A stretch of DNA of 64,000 bases from Sepiola atlantica. Taxonomy: Eukaryota; Mollusca; Cephalopoda; Sepiida; Sepiolidae. The notes under the pieces were generated by a model. That model ran no database searches. It saw only the letters and a list, made by a program, of their open reading frames with translations, and was not told where the DNA came from. Location: NCBI GenBank assembly GCA_963556195.1, contig OY744551.1, positions 10,497,201-10,561,200 on the forward strand, in the 5' to 3' direction. A program made the translations under genes and the position numbers. Shown here piece after piece: positions 21,253 to 32,765 of the stretch (the first letter of the stretch is position 1; each line of letters opens with the position of its first letter).

Positions 21253-22544
21253 TTTTTAAAAAATTTACTTTAGTAAATAATGAACTTATCTTAAAAATGT
21301 GACTTCATAAAAACTATTTTTTAATTTCGCATTTAAGTGATCCTTTTTTTTTTATTTATGGAAATCGCTCCAAACAAGGCATGAAGCCACTTGATGTAAA
21401 GAGCTAAAAAAAATTACTGCTTCAAGGTCAAAAACTAGCCAACGTTAAGTGTTAGATGGATAGATTCCGACCCAGAAGACAGCAATTTTTCCCCATTTAT
21501 CAGAAACATCGCTCATGGAATGCGAGGACTAAAGGACAAAATAAGGGAAGCGAGAGTTACGGGACTGCTGAAAGTAAACCCAAGATCCACTTTTTACTCT
21601 CTTAAATCTAAAAACCCTTTGTGAACAAAAGATTTGAAATGTAGGCCAATCGTAAAAAAAGATTCAATCTTGAGAAAATCAGATAAAAAATGTACAATAA
21701 TTCAGCATATTCAGTTTATATTTGGCCTATCTAAAAATCGCCATCACCACATTGTGCGACACTCTGTGTCTAGCGGGGTAAATTTAAATGCGCGCACACG
21801 CACACACGCATGTATGTACATAAACACGTTCACACAAAAATGGATACATGTATGCACATGCACAAGAACACTCTAAGAGTGAGGATAGATTCTGATTTTA
21901 GAGGTTCATCTTTGAAATAGTGGTTAAGTTACGTCAGTTTGGGAGAGACTGTGTAAGCATCAGGTTGACCATGAACAACGTCTTCGCCCAACTGCCTCTG
22001 GTGGTAATTGATTTTGAATATCTTACACGATTCCGCGAGACTAGCTGACGTCTCGTTCTGTTATCCGAATAAGTTCATTTCTACGTCGAATATATACTAG
22101 TTTTATATCTCCACTTCGTTTCGTCGCAGGGCCCTCAGTCGGCGTAGCATTACTACCAAGATGCATACTAGCACGTCACAAGAGTACCCGATCTCCATGG
22201 GGCCCTGGATACTTTGTCACACAAAGCCAAAAACAAAAACAATTTTCCTCTACAAAACAACCAAATGAAACACCTTGAATAAATATTTGAAGATATAAAG
22301 AACTTGAAGCATAATTGTTCGAGTTTCAGGCTGGAACTGGCAGATGAAATTGCTGTACTGGTTGGGTACCCTAGTACTTTCGGTTCCTTCTGGAATAATC
22401 TTCAGGGGGTGGGGGGTATCAAACAAAGAACATAAACTCTGAAATGTTTCGTAATAGTTTTGGCGGGAACCCTTAAATTTAGTTTTCGTATTAATAGTAT
22501 TAGTGTTAACAGCATTTTAGGACGTTTTCTGTACAACATCTCAA
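21253..22544. other. Intron with LINE tail scrap and R1 scrap
   Basis: 21355-21415 is the terminal 3' block of a minus-strand LINE (ATGGAAATCGCTCCAAACAA), as at 58715-58800. 22265-22320 is an R1 fragment. The rest is unrecognised; CA-rich simple sequence occurs at 21790-21860. Confidence 0.55.
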
Positions 22545-22710
22545 ACAGAACCTGTTATTTAATCCACGGAAGAAGCATGCTCTCATTCTGTCAACCATGA
22601 CCGGAGGTCAGAGGTTACATCGTCCAAAACGTTGTGAGAATAACACTCAATATGAGAACAGTAGTCTGAATAATCCAAATTATCAATCCTCATTTTAAAA
22701 CCTCTGAAAC
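22545..22710 (+). mobile_element. tRNA-like SINE tail
   Basis: It shares GGTTACATCG, then CGTTGTGAGAATAACA and GAATAATCCAAATT with the copy at 16915-17245. The head with A and B boxes is missing. Confidence 0.7.
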
Positions 22711-22752
22711 ATGATCTCATTTTCTTGGACTTCGGGCTCGGGTCAGAATGTA

Positions 22753-23136
22753 CAGGGTGGGCCAAAATAAGGGTCCTATCTTTAAATTTGAATAACTTGA
22801 ATTTGAATAACTTCCACAAAATAAAAGTTAAACTCACCAAACTTTATGTGTGTGTAGACTGACCCTTCCGAGATTTTTTGAAATAAACAAAACAAATTTT
22901 AGCCGAAAAACACTTCTTAAAACTTACAAAAACTAAAGTATTGTTTTTTACACTGTTTTGAGTTTTTTAAGCAAAAATAATGTTTTCTAAATGAGGGTAC
23001 GTTCCTTAGGGCTAATACGGCTCATGCTTGCTTCGGAAGGGGTCCTTTACTTATTCTAAAAAAAAAAATTTAAAAAATCAATAAATAAAAAAGTTATGAA
23101 TTTTTAAAAATAGGACCCTTATTTTTGCCCACCCTG
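22753..23136 (-). mobile_element. Tc1/mariner-type MITE, copy 2
   Basis: Reverse-orientation full copy of 1829-2223: ends CAGGGTGGGCC and, reversed, CAGGGTGGGCA, flanked by TA on both sides. The interior block GTACGTTCCTTAGGGCTAAT is the reverse complement of copy 1. Its left flank is not a microsatellite, so the TA duplication is clearer here. Confidence 0.9.
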
Positions 23137-23332
23137 TAGTAACTGTTTTCTCAAAAATTCAGAAACAGTATCTGTTGTCTTAGTTAATTTTTATATTTTT
23201 GTATTATTGCTTTGTCTATGAGAATTTTTCAACATTGAAAGCGGCGCCAGTTCCAATCTGAAACTCTAACATTAATAAGGCACCTAGAAAGGATCAGTGA
23301 AAAAATATGCAGACACAAGTTGTCTGTACGAA

Positions 23333-23385
<53 letters not shown>

Positions 23386-23388
<3 letters not shown>

Positions 23389-23790
23389 TTATTTTTATTT
23401 ACACATATGGGAAATGAAAAAGGAAAAACCAAAAGATATTATTTATATATTCATCAACATTTCATCTTTATTGTAAGACTTCCTCAGGATGATAATTTTA
23501 AGAAAAATGTCATGCAAGTACATCGAAATATTGGGCTTCCATATTCATTTCACTCTCTGTTACTGACTGACTTCCCTCAGCCCGGACCTTGGTCCAGCGC
23601 TCTTAGTAGCCACGGCTACTACTTTTCCTTATCAACCCATCATGTCAACTCAATATTTCGATGTACTTGCATGACATTTTTCTTAAAATTATCATCCTGA
23701 GGAAGTCTTACAATAAAGACGAAACGTTGATGAATATATAAAAAAAAATATCTCTTGGTTTTTCCTTTTTCATTTCCCATTACGTCGGAT
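23386..23790. repeat. Foldback repeat between (AT)n tracts, arms about 130 bp
   Basis: The left arm (about 23398-23530) and right arm (about 23650-23785) are near-perfect reverse complements, sharing ACTTCCTCAGGATGATAATT and GCAAGTACATCGAAATATTG. (AT)n tracts flank it at 23338-23386 and 23813-23840. The spacer is about 115 bp. The CATCAACGTTTCGTC-type block recurs in the foldback at 37023-38045. Confidence 0.9.
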
Positions 23791-23807
23791 TACTTTCATC
23801 CTTCCTT

Positions 23808-23840
<33 letters not shown>

Positions 23841-23842
<2 letters not shown>

Positions 23843-23915
23843 GGTTATTTTTATTTACACAGACATGTACAAAATTTGCGACACTGTACATGTCTGTGTA
23901 AATAAAAATAATCAT
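23841..23915. repeat. Short palindrome next to (AT)n, 30-bp arms
   Basis: Arms 23841-23870 and 23886-23915 match except at one base (GGTTATTTTTATTTACACAG against its complement), with a 15-nt loop. It sits directly after an (AT)n tract and would make a stable hairpin in RNA. Confidence 0.93.
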
Positions 23916-24013
23916 ATATAAAAGCTCTATTTAACATTGAGCACGTTTTATAAGCCCGGTTGAAATTCTTTGGATTACTATCCTGTGGATGTTTACCTTG
24001 CCTGGATTATTAT

Positions 24014-24049
<36 letters not shown>

Positions 24050-24838
24050 ACATATGTAAATTAATAACTATATAACCAATAATAAAACTATAAATAACGG
24101 CTCTTAGTAATGATAGGACACAGCCTCCTGAAGACGGTCGAGAGACCGAAAGTACTAGAGGAATATCCCACAACACAACGCTTGCTGCCGAACTATATAT
24201 ATATATATACACACACACACATACACTGATTTGAGATACTGTCCTCGCAGACTAATTGTGAATAAAAACACAATTCAATGTCACTTTCAGTCAGATTTGA
24301 ATTCAAAATGTTGATATACTCCCCCTTCCACTACTTCTCTTTTCTTAACTCACACTGCCACCAACAGCACAGCCAATCAGAATCCAGAATCCTCCTCTTT
24401 GTTTTCACTCTGCCTTCTCCTCACAATAGACAAGCATCAGGCCAATTTTGAAATCAATTTTTATATGCATTTTTCATTTGTTTCTGGTCAATGAAAAAAA
24501 TGGATAAAAAACGATGTATTAAACGACAGTGAACTCCACTCTAAGATTTTTGCTGTTTAATTTTTTTAAAAATCTAAAAATGACTTGTTTCATTTTCCTG
24601 TTAATTAAATTAGCAAATCGTAAGGCTGCCATGCTTAGAAATTCCATGGACAAAACAAAAAAACAACTTATAAATAGAAGCAAAAATTAGTTTTCTTTTG
24701 GAATTTTCTTTTTAACAAAAAAAAAATTTATTTTATTTTAAATCTTTAAAAATAATTTTTTTGATCTTTTTACTTTTTTAAACTTTTTAAACATTTTCTT
24801 TAAATGTTTATTTAGATCTTTTTCTAAAATCTTCAAAA
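23916..24838. other. Intron, AT microsatellites and unremarkable sequence
   Basis: (AT)n at 24015-24047 and 24193-24210. A block GAAGACGGTCGAGAGACCG at 24131-24149 is itself a short palindrome. No gene is seen in 24240-24838. Confidence 0.55.
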
Positions 24839-26271
24839 TGTGTTAAATTTTGTTAGCCTCTTAAAATGTGTTAACTTTTGTTAGCCTCTTAAAATGTGTT
24901 AACTTTTGTTAGCATCTAAAAACGTGTTAAATTTTGTTAGCCTCTTAAAACATGTTAAATTTTGTTAGCCTCTTAAAACGTGTTAAATTTTGTTAGCCTC
25001 TTAAAACGTGTCAAATTTTGTTAGCCTCTTAAAACGTGTTAAATTTTGTTAGCCTCTTAAAACGTGTTAAATTTTGTTAGCATCTAAAAACGTGTTAAAT
25101 TTTGTTAGCCTCTTAAAACGTGTTAAATTTTGTTAGCCTCTTAAAACGTGTTAAATTTTGTTAGCCTCTTAAAACGTGTTAAATTTTGTTAGCCTCTTAA
25201 AACGTGTTAAATTTTGTTAGCCTCTTAAAACGTGTTAAATTTTGTTAGCCTCTTAAAACGTGTTAAATTTTGTTAGCCTCTTAAAACGTGTCAAATTTTG
25301 TTAGCCTCTTAAAACGTGTCAAATTTTGTTAGCCTCTTAAAACGTGCCAAATTTTGTTAGCCTCTTAAAACGTGCCAAATTTTGTTAGCCTCTTAAAACG
25401 TGCCAAATTTTGTTAGCCTCTTAAAACGTGTCAAATTTTGTTAGCCTCTTAAAACGTGTCAAATTTTGTTAGCCTCTTAAAACGTGTCAAATTTTGTTAG
25501 CCTCTTAAAACGTGTCAAATTTTGTTAGCCTCTTAAAACGTGTTAAATTTTGTTAGCCTCTTAAAACGTGCCAAATTTTGTTAGCCTCTTAAAACGTGTC
25601 AAATTTTGTTAGCCTCTTAAAACGTGTCAAATTTTGTTAGCCTCTTAAAACGTGTCAAATTTTGTTAGCCTCTTAAAACGTGTCAAATTTTGTTAGCCTC
25701 TAAAAACGTGCCAAATTTTGTTAGCCTCTTAAAACGTGCCAAATTTTGTTAGCCTCTTAAAACGTGTCAAATTTTGTTAGCCTCTTAAAACGTGTCAAAT
25801 TTTGTTAGCCTCTTAAAACGTGTTAAATTTTGTTAGCCTCTTAAAACGTGTCAAATTTTGTTAGCCTCTTAAAACGTGCCAAATTTTGTTAGCCTCTTAA
25901 AACGTGTCAAATTTTGTTAGCCTCTTAAAACGTGTCAAATTTTGTTAGCCTCTTAAAACGTGTCAAATTTTGTTAGCCTCTTAAAACGTGTCAAATTTTG
26001 TTAGCCTCTAAAAACGTGCCAAATTTTGTTAGCCTCTTAAAACGTGCCAAATTTTGTTAGCCTCTTAAAACGTGTCAAATTTTGTTAGCCTCTTAAAACG
26101 TGTCAAATTTTGTTAGCCTCTTAAAACGTGTCAAATTCTGTTAGCCTCTTAAAACGTGTTAAATTCTGTTAGCCTCTTAAAACGTGTTAAATTCTGTTAG
26201 CCTCTTAAAACGTGTTAAATTCTGTTAGCCTCTTAAAACGTGTCAAATTTTGTTAGCCTCTTAAAACGTGT
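24839..26271 (+). repeat. 28-bp satellite array, about 51 copies
   Basis: The unit is TTAAAACGTG + TCAAATTTTG + TTAGCCTC. Variants at the YYAAA position (TTAAA, TCAAA, CCAAA) and a rare CTCTAAAAACG form allow higher-order structure to be read: the TAAAAACGTGCC variant occurs at 25701 and 26009, exactly 308 bp (11 units) apart, with similar variant order between. The array ends about 180 bp before exon f. Confidence 0.97.
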
Positions 26272-26452
26272 TCCCGTTTGAGTAACAGTTAAATCTTCTG
26301 TTCTTTTTAATTAAATTCTTAATTTTGCCCAATATTTTTTCTGAATTCAAATATTTGAAAATTGTAATGTTTTAAAATATGATTCATAGACATGTTTCAA
26401 TTATCGAATAACATCTTAAAAATTGAATCGAATAATTTTTTGTTGTCTTCAG

Positions 26453-26525
26453 CGTCTAAAACAAATGTTGGAAGTGCCCCAGAGTTTGAAGATGAACGCG
26501 GCTACAATAACGACTATCACGATGG
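26453..26525 (+). CDS. L1CAM/neuroglian-like protein, exon f: cytoplasmic tail part 1
   Basis: Acceptor TTGTCTTCAG and donor GTAAGT. Entry is phase 1, joining exon e as a split Ala codon (GCG), and exit is phase 2. It encodes residues 245-267, SKTNVGSAPEFEDERGYNND then YHD: acidic with two Tyr. The position after the basic stop-transfer block is where L1-family tails start their cytoskeletal region, but the residues do not resemble the vertebrate or fly L1 tail. It was identified by splice sites, phase and the composition it shares with exon h. Confidence 0.8.
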
Positions 26526-26590
26526 GTAAGTCAGAAAGAAACAAATGTTTTTTTTATTGCTTCTTGTGCGTTTTTTTCCTTCTTTTTGGC

Positions 26591-26708
26591 TATGCATAAC
26601 AAAGAACTAGCATACTACCCATCAAAAATTATTGGAAGGGTTTATTTATGCGCTTCAGTAAATTTTCGTCAATTTAAAAATACTAAAACAAGTTCATCAG
26701 AATCTTAT
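26591..26708 (+). repeat. 118-bp direct repeat, first copy
   Basis: Starting TATGCATAACAAAGAACTAG, this stretch recurs at 27561-27678 with few changes. The two copies bracket LINE scraps and an AAT tract. Confidence 0.85.
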
Positions 26709-26754
26709 TGGCATAAAACCTGGGAGTTTGATATCATGCTGATCGAACATATTC

Positions 26755-26985
26755 TACACTGACCCCCCAAAGATGAGGTAATGACTGAGAGCATAGTATC
26801 ATGACGAACGCTTCCCCTCATCTCTGAAAAGGAGGAGGTAATGCCTGTGAGGATGATATCATGACAACAGAACGGATATAACACTACCTCCTCCCGAAAC
26901 GGAGAAGAAAATCATGCAAGGATGGTATTATGAAGAATGAACATTTACTATACTTCCCCAACCCCAGCAAGAAAAAACGAGGAGA
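26755..26985 (+). repeat. Degenerate minisatellite, 60-70-bp unit
   Basis: Loose repeats of GGAGGAGGTAATGCCTG.GAGGATG.TATCATGA, the same family as the larger array at 32050-32700. Confidence 0.65.
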
Positions 26986-26989
26986 TAAT

Positions 26990-27365
26990 ACCTGATAGTT
27001 GAGTGGCATCATGGCTATGATAAATAGTAGTGGTGATAGGGAGGCTCCTTGGAAAATGCCTCTCTGTATTTTGATCTCCGTCAAGTGTTGTCCACCAGCT
27101 GTCAGTTCTAATCTCCATGTTCCCATTGTTTACTTGATGAGATTAATAATCCTGTCGGGTATCTTGTACATTTTTAAGCATTCAATTATCCATGCTTGAG
27201 GGATTTACTAGGTATGTACTTGAGTGGTATCATAGCTATTATAAACAGTAGTGGTGATAGGCAGTCTCCTTGGAAAATACGTCATTGTATTTTTATCTCC
27301 GTCAAGTGTTGCCCTTCAGCTGTCAGTTCTAGTCTCCATGTTCCCATTGCTTTCTTAATGAAATT
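26990..27365 (-). mobile_element. LINE RT motif fragment, two tandem pieces
   Basis: The minus strand of 26990-27126 reads GTWRLELTAGGQHLTEIKIQ then RGIFQGASLSPLLF: the RT 'QGDSLSPLLF' motif of a LINE type that also carries the endonuclease seen at 48080-48705. The second piece (27210-27365) repeats the same stretch. The Asp of QGDSLSP is Ala in the first piece, so it is degraded. Confidence 0.75.
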
Positions 27366-27500
27366 AATAATAATAATAATAATTAATAATAATTAATAAT
27401 AATAATAATTAATAATAATAATAATTAATAATTATAATAATTAATAATTATAATTATAATAATAATAATTAATAATTATAATTATAATAATTATTATTTC
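27361..27500 (+). repeat. AAT trinucleotide repeat tract
   Basis: AATAATAAT and TTAATAATT variants over about 140 bp. Confidence 0.95.
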
Positions 27501-27560
27501 ATAGTAGTCTCAACTTTTGGATCTTTTTAGTTGGAATTTTTTTTTTTGAACATCAAGTCA

Positions 27561-27678
27561 TATGCATAACAAAGAACTAGCATAGTACCCATCAAAAATT
27601 AGTGGAAGGGTTTATTTATGTGCTTCAGTAAATTTTCATCAATTTAAAAATACTAAAACAAGTTCATCAGAGTTTTAA
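27561..27678 (+). repeat. 118-bp direct repeat, second copy
   Basis: Nearly identical to 26591-26708; see that entry. Beyond it I see no recognisable sequence up to the foldback at 27978. Confidence 0.85.
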
Positions 27679-27977
27679 TGACATAAAAACTATTGATATG
27701 AGAATAAGATAAACTTGGAAGGATTTATTTTCAAAATATTTTTTTTTTCTTTTTTTTTTTTCTAAAATCACTTGCATTAATTCTTTGAGGAAGTCCCGGT
27801 AAAAAAATCCAGTATAGTTAACCATTGTGAACTCGTAAGCAAAACATAAAAACAACAAATAAATTATAACAAATGTAGTAGAATTCAATTCTCTACCGAC
27901 CTGTATACTTTTAATGTGTGGAAACTGCAAGATTTTTTATTTCATAATTTTATTTCGATGTTAATGCGACGATACAA

Positions 27978-28176
27978 CACACAAAAACCAAAATGATGGC
28001 CAAAGTGATGACTTAGCTTTCATGCTGAAAATTTAGTAAAAATTAAAATTATTACTCTATCACTAATCCTAAGTCCGAGTGGCAAGTTCCCACGCAAAAC
28101 CCCTCGGAAAACCAAATGCAATTGCCTAAGTTTAGCAAAGCTAAGTCATCACCTCGGTCACCATTTTGGTTTTTGT
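27978..28176. repeat. Inverted repeat, arms about 38 bp
   Basis: ACAAAAACCAAAATGATGG with ATGACTTAGC at 27978-28017 is mirrored by GCTAAGTCAT and CCATTTTGGTTTTTGTG at 28138-28176, with a spacer of about 120 bp. Confidence 0.8.
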
Positions 28177-28234
28177 GTATCTTATCTACATATGAACATT
28201 GAAATACAATTCTGAAGTAAAAAATCTCTTTGGC

Positions 28235-28350
28235 TCCTTTGCATAAAAATCCAACAAAATATAGCCCACATTCTTGTAGCTCGCAGCTATGTTCTAAAAT
28301 TCATAATGATCGGTTTATTAGTTTTAGAACGAATCCTGTACATAAACATA
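28235..28350 (-). mobile_element. Helitron-like element scrap
   Basis: The minus strand gives GATTCGTTCTAAAACTAATA and ATTATGAATTTTAGAAC, as in the 5' region of the copies at 3470 and 43333. It is followed by an (AT)n tract at 28367-28400. Confidence 0.5.
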
Positions 28351-28362
28351 TGCACATACCTA

Positions 28363-28403
<41 letters not shown>

Positions 28404-28542
28404 TTTAGTACAGAAAAATTAATACAACATTCGTACCGTCGGTTTCAAGCACTCAATTAATCGAGCACTCTGCTGGGATTTTTCCTGCTATATTATAAAG
28501 AAGTTATATATATATATATACATATATATATGTATATTAGTT

Positions 28543-28836
28543 AGAAGGATGAAAAGGAATTAGAAAAACGATGGAGGCAGATCTTTTTTCAATTCAGTTG
28601 CTCAATGCAAGGTATATTCCGTAAAAAGGCAATTTATTCAATTAATTTTTTCCTTAAGCCAGGCTTTTCAAAGATCAAAATCTTATCAGAGGAAATTGCT
28701 GGGATAGATAAGTTGGCAACGGCCAGGATTTAAAATTTTAAAAAGTAAAATAAAGATTGTGGGGAAAAAACAAGGCAAAACGCTGCCCGAATGCAAGCAA
28801 GAATCCGTCGCTTTTCTAATTCCTTTTCATCCTTCT
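28543..28836. repeat. Inverted repeat flanked by (AT)n, 30-bp arms
   Basis: AGAAGGATGAAAAGGAATTA (from 28542) is mirrored by TAATTCCTTTTCATCCTTCT (to 28836). (AT)n tracts lie at 28506-28535 and 28928-28952. A further block at 28846-28925 reappears inverted at 29705-29790. Confidence 0.8.
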
Positions 28837-29280
28837 ACCTATCTATCTGCTCTATCCTGTATATTGAGCTGTATACTTTTCACAATAGGTTTTACCTTTC
28901 CTAAAAGTTCGCTTTTAGTTCTCCACTTTATATATATATATATATATATATAGTCTCGGAAGTTTCTCAACCATTAAAATTATATAAAAAAAAAAAAAAA
29001 ACTTATAGTCTCAAGTCTTCCAGTGGAAAATCACTCATGTAAGTCAATTTATTTTTTACAGTTATTATATTAGTTAGTTTCTAACACTATTTTAAGGGAT
29101 CATCAGTTGTTTACCATGAAAAACTGTTTCGGGATACAAACATTATTGGTTACATATGTGGATACATGTTTCAGCTGCTCTAAGAGAACCAGCTTCTTCA
29201 GATCTATGGAAAAACAACAGCTCTACTATATAGTATATGCCATCTAGGAAACAATAATAATACATATACTATATATATAT

Positions 29281-29693
29281 ATATATGGTGTGTAAAGTAT
29301 TTAAGGACACAAAAATGACGGTGCTTCTTGAAATAGATACACAAGTGAAATATGGTAGTTCAAAATAAATTAACAAGAAAAATATTTGATGTACTTATGT
29401 ATCAGTTTAATAAAACAAACTCCGCATGACGTCTTCATATTAGAAAGGAGATAATCTTTTACGATGTGCTGGCTTAATGACGTGTAAGGGAAATATGAGT
29501 AAAAAAAGTTACTAAAATTCTACTTGATAATTTTCCGTAATTTTTGGTGTAGATATCTACTTTTGCTTGATACGTAAGTATTTCAAAGAGTTTTCCTGTT
29601 CATTTCTTTTGAACTGCCATATTTCACCTGTGTATGTCTTTCAAAGAAGCACCGTCATTTTTGTATCCTCATATACTTTACACACCATATATA
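29281..29693. repeat. Foldback repeat between (AT)n tracts, arms about 85 bp
   Basis: GGTGTGTAAAGTATTTAAGG and AAAATGACGGTGCTTCTT on the left (29287-29365) are mirrored on the right (29608-29687). Both ends sit directly in (AT)n. Confidence 0.9.
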
Positions 29694-29699
29694 TATATA

Positions 29700-29945
29700 T
29701 ATATATGTAGATTATAACTAAAAGGTAAACTTTTAGAGAGTTGGACCTATTGTGAAATAAGGAAAGCTCAATATACTGGATAGAGCAAAAAATATGTCAA
29801 AGTTCCAAATTTGAAAAAGTTTTCTTTTAAAATTAAAAATTAAAGAAATTCAAAAAACTTCTTTAAAAAAACTACTCCTTGTTTTGAACAACTGAAAATA
29901 CCAATTTGCTTCCATTTGCAGGTCTTACTAATTTTCATTGACGTA

Positions 29946-29991
<46 letters not shown>

Positions 29992-30129
29992 TATGAATAT
30001 TTTTATTAAATGTTAAAGTGTATTTACCTACAGATGACGTCGTTTCGAACTTACGTCATCAGTGCAGGAAGTGATGGTGTCAGACGGGTTCGAACGCAGT
30101 TCGTAGATTCAGAAGAGAATCACGATCCT
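29700..30129. other. Intron with (AT)n and a dispersed repeat end
   Basis: (AT)n at 29949-29990. Then the block GTGTATTTACCTACAGATGA with CGTCGTTTCG (30018-30050), which recurs at 30925-30965 on the other side of the LINE fragment. Confidence 0.6.
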
Positions 30130-30760
30130 ACACCCTAATTCATTACGCCAACGGAAATCACCACAGACATTACGGAAATTAAGATGCATTTAAAAAAATT
30201 TAGAGAGCTGCTACCAATCCTGACAAACAAACACCTGCCAACAACTACGAGAGGGCGTGTATACTCCTCATGTGTCAGAAGTGTGCTGTTGTATGGCTCA
30301 GAAACTTGGGCTGTCTCTGCTGGCATACTAAAGAAGCTGCACCGTAATGACAGGGCAATGGTCAGATGGATCTGTTTGGTGAGGCCTGAACAGTACGTTT
30401 CTTTTGAATCCCTGCTCTCACAGGTCGACTTGAAAAGCCTTACGGACATCATGCGGAAGAACAGACTGCGTTGGTTGGGTCACATTGAGCGTAGCGATGG
30501 CTGGATTGCTAAAGTCCGAAAGTTGAATGTGCCAGCAGAGAACATCACCACTGGCAGACCCAAGTTGACTTGGGAGGACGTAGTCAAACGTGATAGGAAG
30601 GCCATGGGTATGGATTCCATCAAACCTTGCCAAAGACAGGAGTGGAGAGGAAGACTTAGATTTCGAGACTAGACAATCAGGCCCCACCCTCATCAGAGGA
30701 TTAATTGTGGCCTGATTCAACAAATAAACCGGTTGATGATGATGATGATGATGATGATTA
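30130..30760 (+). mobile_element. RTE-like LINE C-terminal region with GAT tail
   Basis: An open frame of 162 codons (30184-30672) encodes GRVYSSCVRSVLLYGSETWA, MVRWICLVRPEQ, KNRLRWLGHIERSDGW and GRPKLTWEDVVKRDRKAMGM: the standard post-RT C-terminal region of RTE-like LINEs. It ends with stop TAG at 30670 and a (GAT)n tail at 30733-30757. It is 5' truncated, but this part is open and therefore probably the youngest LINE copy in the window. Confidence 0.88.
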
Positions 30761-30909
30761 AAGCTAGTGGCAGAGTTAAAACGTTCGGAGATCAAAGAGT
30801 GCTTAAACACGAGGACGTGTAAGCTTTGCTTCCATCGCTTAACGGCCTCAGATTTTTATAATTTAAGCCAGTGCTCGACATTTAAGATTTATTTATCTTA
30901 AAGAGGGCC

Positions 30910-31227
30910 ATTACTATGAATATTTTTTATTAAAGTGTATTTACCTACAGACGACGTCGTTTCGGACTCGTGTCCTCATATATGTATTATTGTTTCAAGA
31001 AGCACCAAAATGACTCTTAGAAAGAGATACTAATGTGTTTTTTTTTTAAGTATATACTTAAGGACCAAAGTGTAATTTTTATTTCGACGATCTTATGTAA
31101 TAAATTTTATAAAAATATGACTAGTAGTTTTTGAATCCAGGGGAACATTTACTGAACAGGATGGATAATGGTGTTTTATCGCCGTTGCGCGAGATAAACG
31201 AAGACGAAAATAATGATTAGGATGCAA
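30910..31227. other. Intron, dispersed repeat end and AT-rich sequence
   Basis: It repeats the 30018-30050 block (ACGACGTCGTTTCGGACTC). Otherwise no gene or element is recognised. Confidence 0.5.
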
Positions 31228-31970
31228 CTTTAGTTTATAGCTTTTATTCAATCAAATAAATTTTATTTAATCAAATAAATTTTATTTAATCAAATAAATT
31301 TTATTTAATCAAATAAATTTTATTTAATCAAATAAATTTTATTTAATCAAATGAATTTCATTTAATCAAATGAATTTTATTTAATCAAATGAATTTTATT
31401 CAATCAAATAAATTTTATTCAATCAAATAAATTTTATTCAATCAAATAAATTTTATTTAATCAAATAAATTTTATTTAATCAAATAAATTTTATTCAATC
31501 AAATGAATTTTATTCAATCAAATAAATTTTATTCAATCAAATAAATTTTATTTAATCAAATAAATTTTATTCAATCAAATAAATTTTATTCAATCAAATA
31601 AATTTTATTCAATCAAATAAATTTTATTCAATCAAATAAATTTTATTCAATCAAATAAATTTTATTCAATCAAATGAATTTTATTCAATCAAATGAATTT
31701 TAATTCAATCAAATAAAATTTATTTAATCAAATAAAATCTATTTAATCAAATAAAATCTATTTAATCAAATAAAATCTATTTAATCAAATAAAATCTATT
31801 TAATCAAATAAAATCTATTTAATCAAATAAAATCTATTTAATCAAATAAAATTTATTTAATCAAATAAAATCTATTTAATCAAATAAAATTTATTTAATC
31901 AAATAAAATCTATTTAATCAAATAAAATTTATTTAATCAAATAAAATTTATTTAATCAAATAAATCTATT
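31228..31970 (+). repeat. 19-bp AT-rich satellite, about 39 copies
   Basis: The unit is TTTAATCAAATAAATTTTA with TTCAATC and AAATCTA variants. Variants are grouped: TTCAATC in the middle, AAATCTA in the last third. That shows local amplification. Confidence 0.95.
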
Positions 31971-32049
31971 GTCTTGTGATTTTATTCATTAAAGTCTCTT
32001 TTCGCTTCGATAATGGCTTTAATGCGAGTTACTAGCAAATATATACTAC

Positions 32050-32700
32050 CTCGAGTTGAATATTTTTGCGAGCCTGTGAGGATGCTATCATGGTGAACAA
32101 ACATATACTACACTGACCCTGAAGGGGAGGAGGTAATGCCTGAGAGGATGGTATCAAGACGAACGAACACTACCCCCTACCCCCCACACACAAAAAAAAA
32201 GGTCATACCTCATGACAACAGAACAGATACAACACTATTTCCCCCTGGGAGGATGATATCATGAGGAATGAACATACACTATACTGCTTGCCCCCCCCCC
32301 CCTCCCAAAAAAAAAGAGCAAGTTATGTTACAGAGGAATATATCATGAGTAATGAAAATATATTACACTACCCCACCCTCCCAAGGAGGAGGTAAAGCCT
32401 AGGAGGATCCTCCTCCCACAAAAAAGGTGGTAATGCCTGGGAGGATCTTATCATGATGAACAAACATATACTACACTCACCCCCCCCCCTCCGAGGAGGG
32501 GCTAATACTTTGTAGGATTGTATCAAGACAACAGAACAGATGCTACACTATCCCTCCAAAGTAGAGGAATTAATACCTGAGAAGATGTAATACTTCAGAG
32601 GATTAGCCCTCACCCCCTTAAAAAAGGAGGAGGTAATTACTTGAAAGACGGTCTTACGACAACCGAACCGATACTACACTCCCCATCCCATTAAAAGATA
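32050..32700 (+). repeat. Degenerate minisatellite, 60-80-bp unit
   Basis: Irregular repeats built from CATATACTACACT, a C-run, GGAGGAGGTAATGCCTG and GAGGATGGTATCATGA. Same family as 26755-26985. It holds C-runs at 32288-32300 and 32471-32480. Confidence 0.75.
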
Positions 32701-32765
32701 ATACAATGATAGATTAATAAGTTTTTGTTTTTTTTTGTTTATTTTTCATAAAAAAATTATTTTTA

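Noticed and set aside
24839..26271. CRISPR-like array (28-bp repeats)
   Set aside because: Repeats are directly adjacent without unique spacers, in an intron of an animal gene; a plain satellite.
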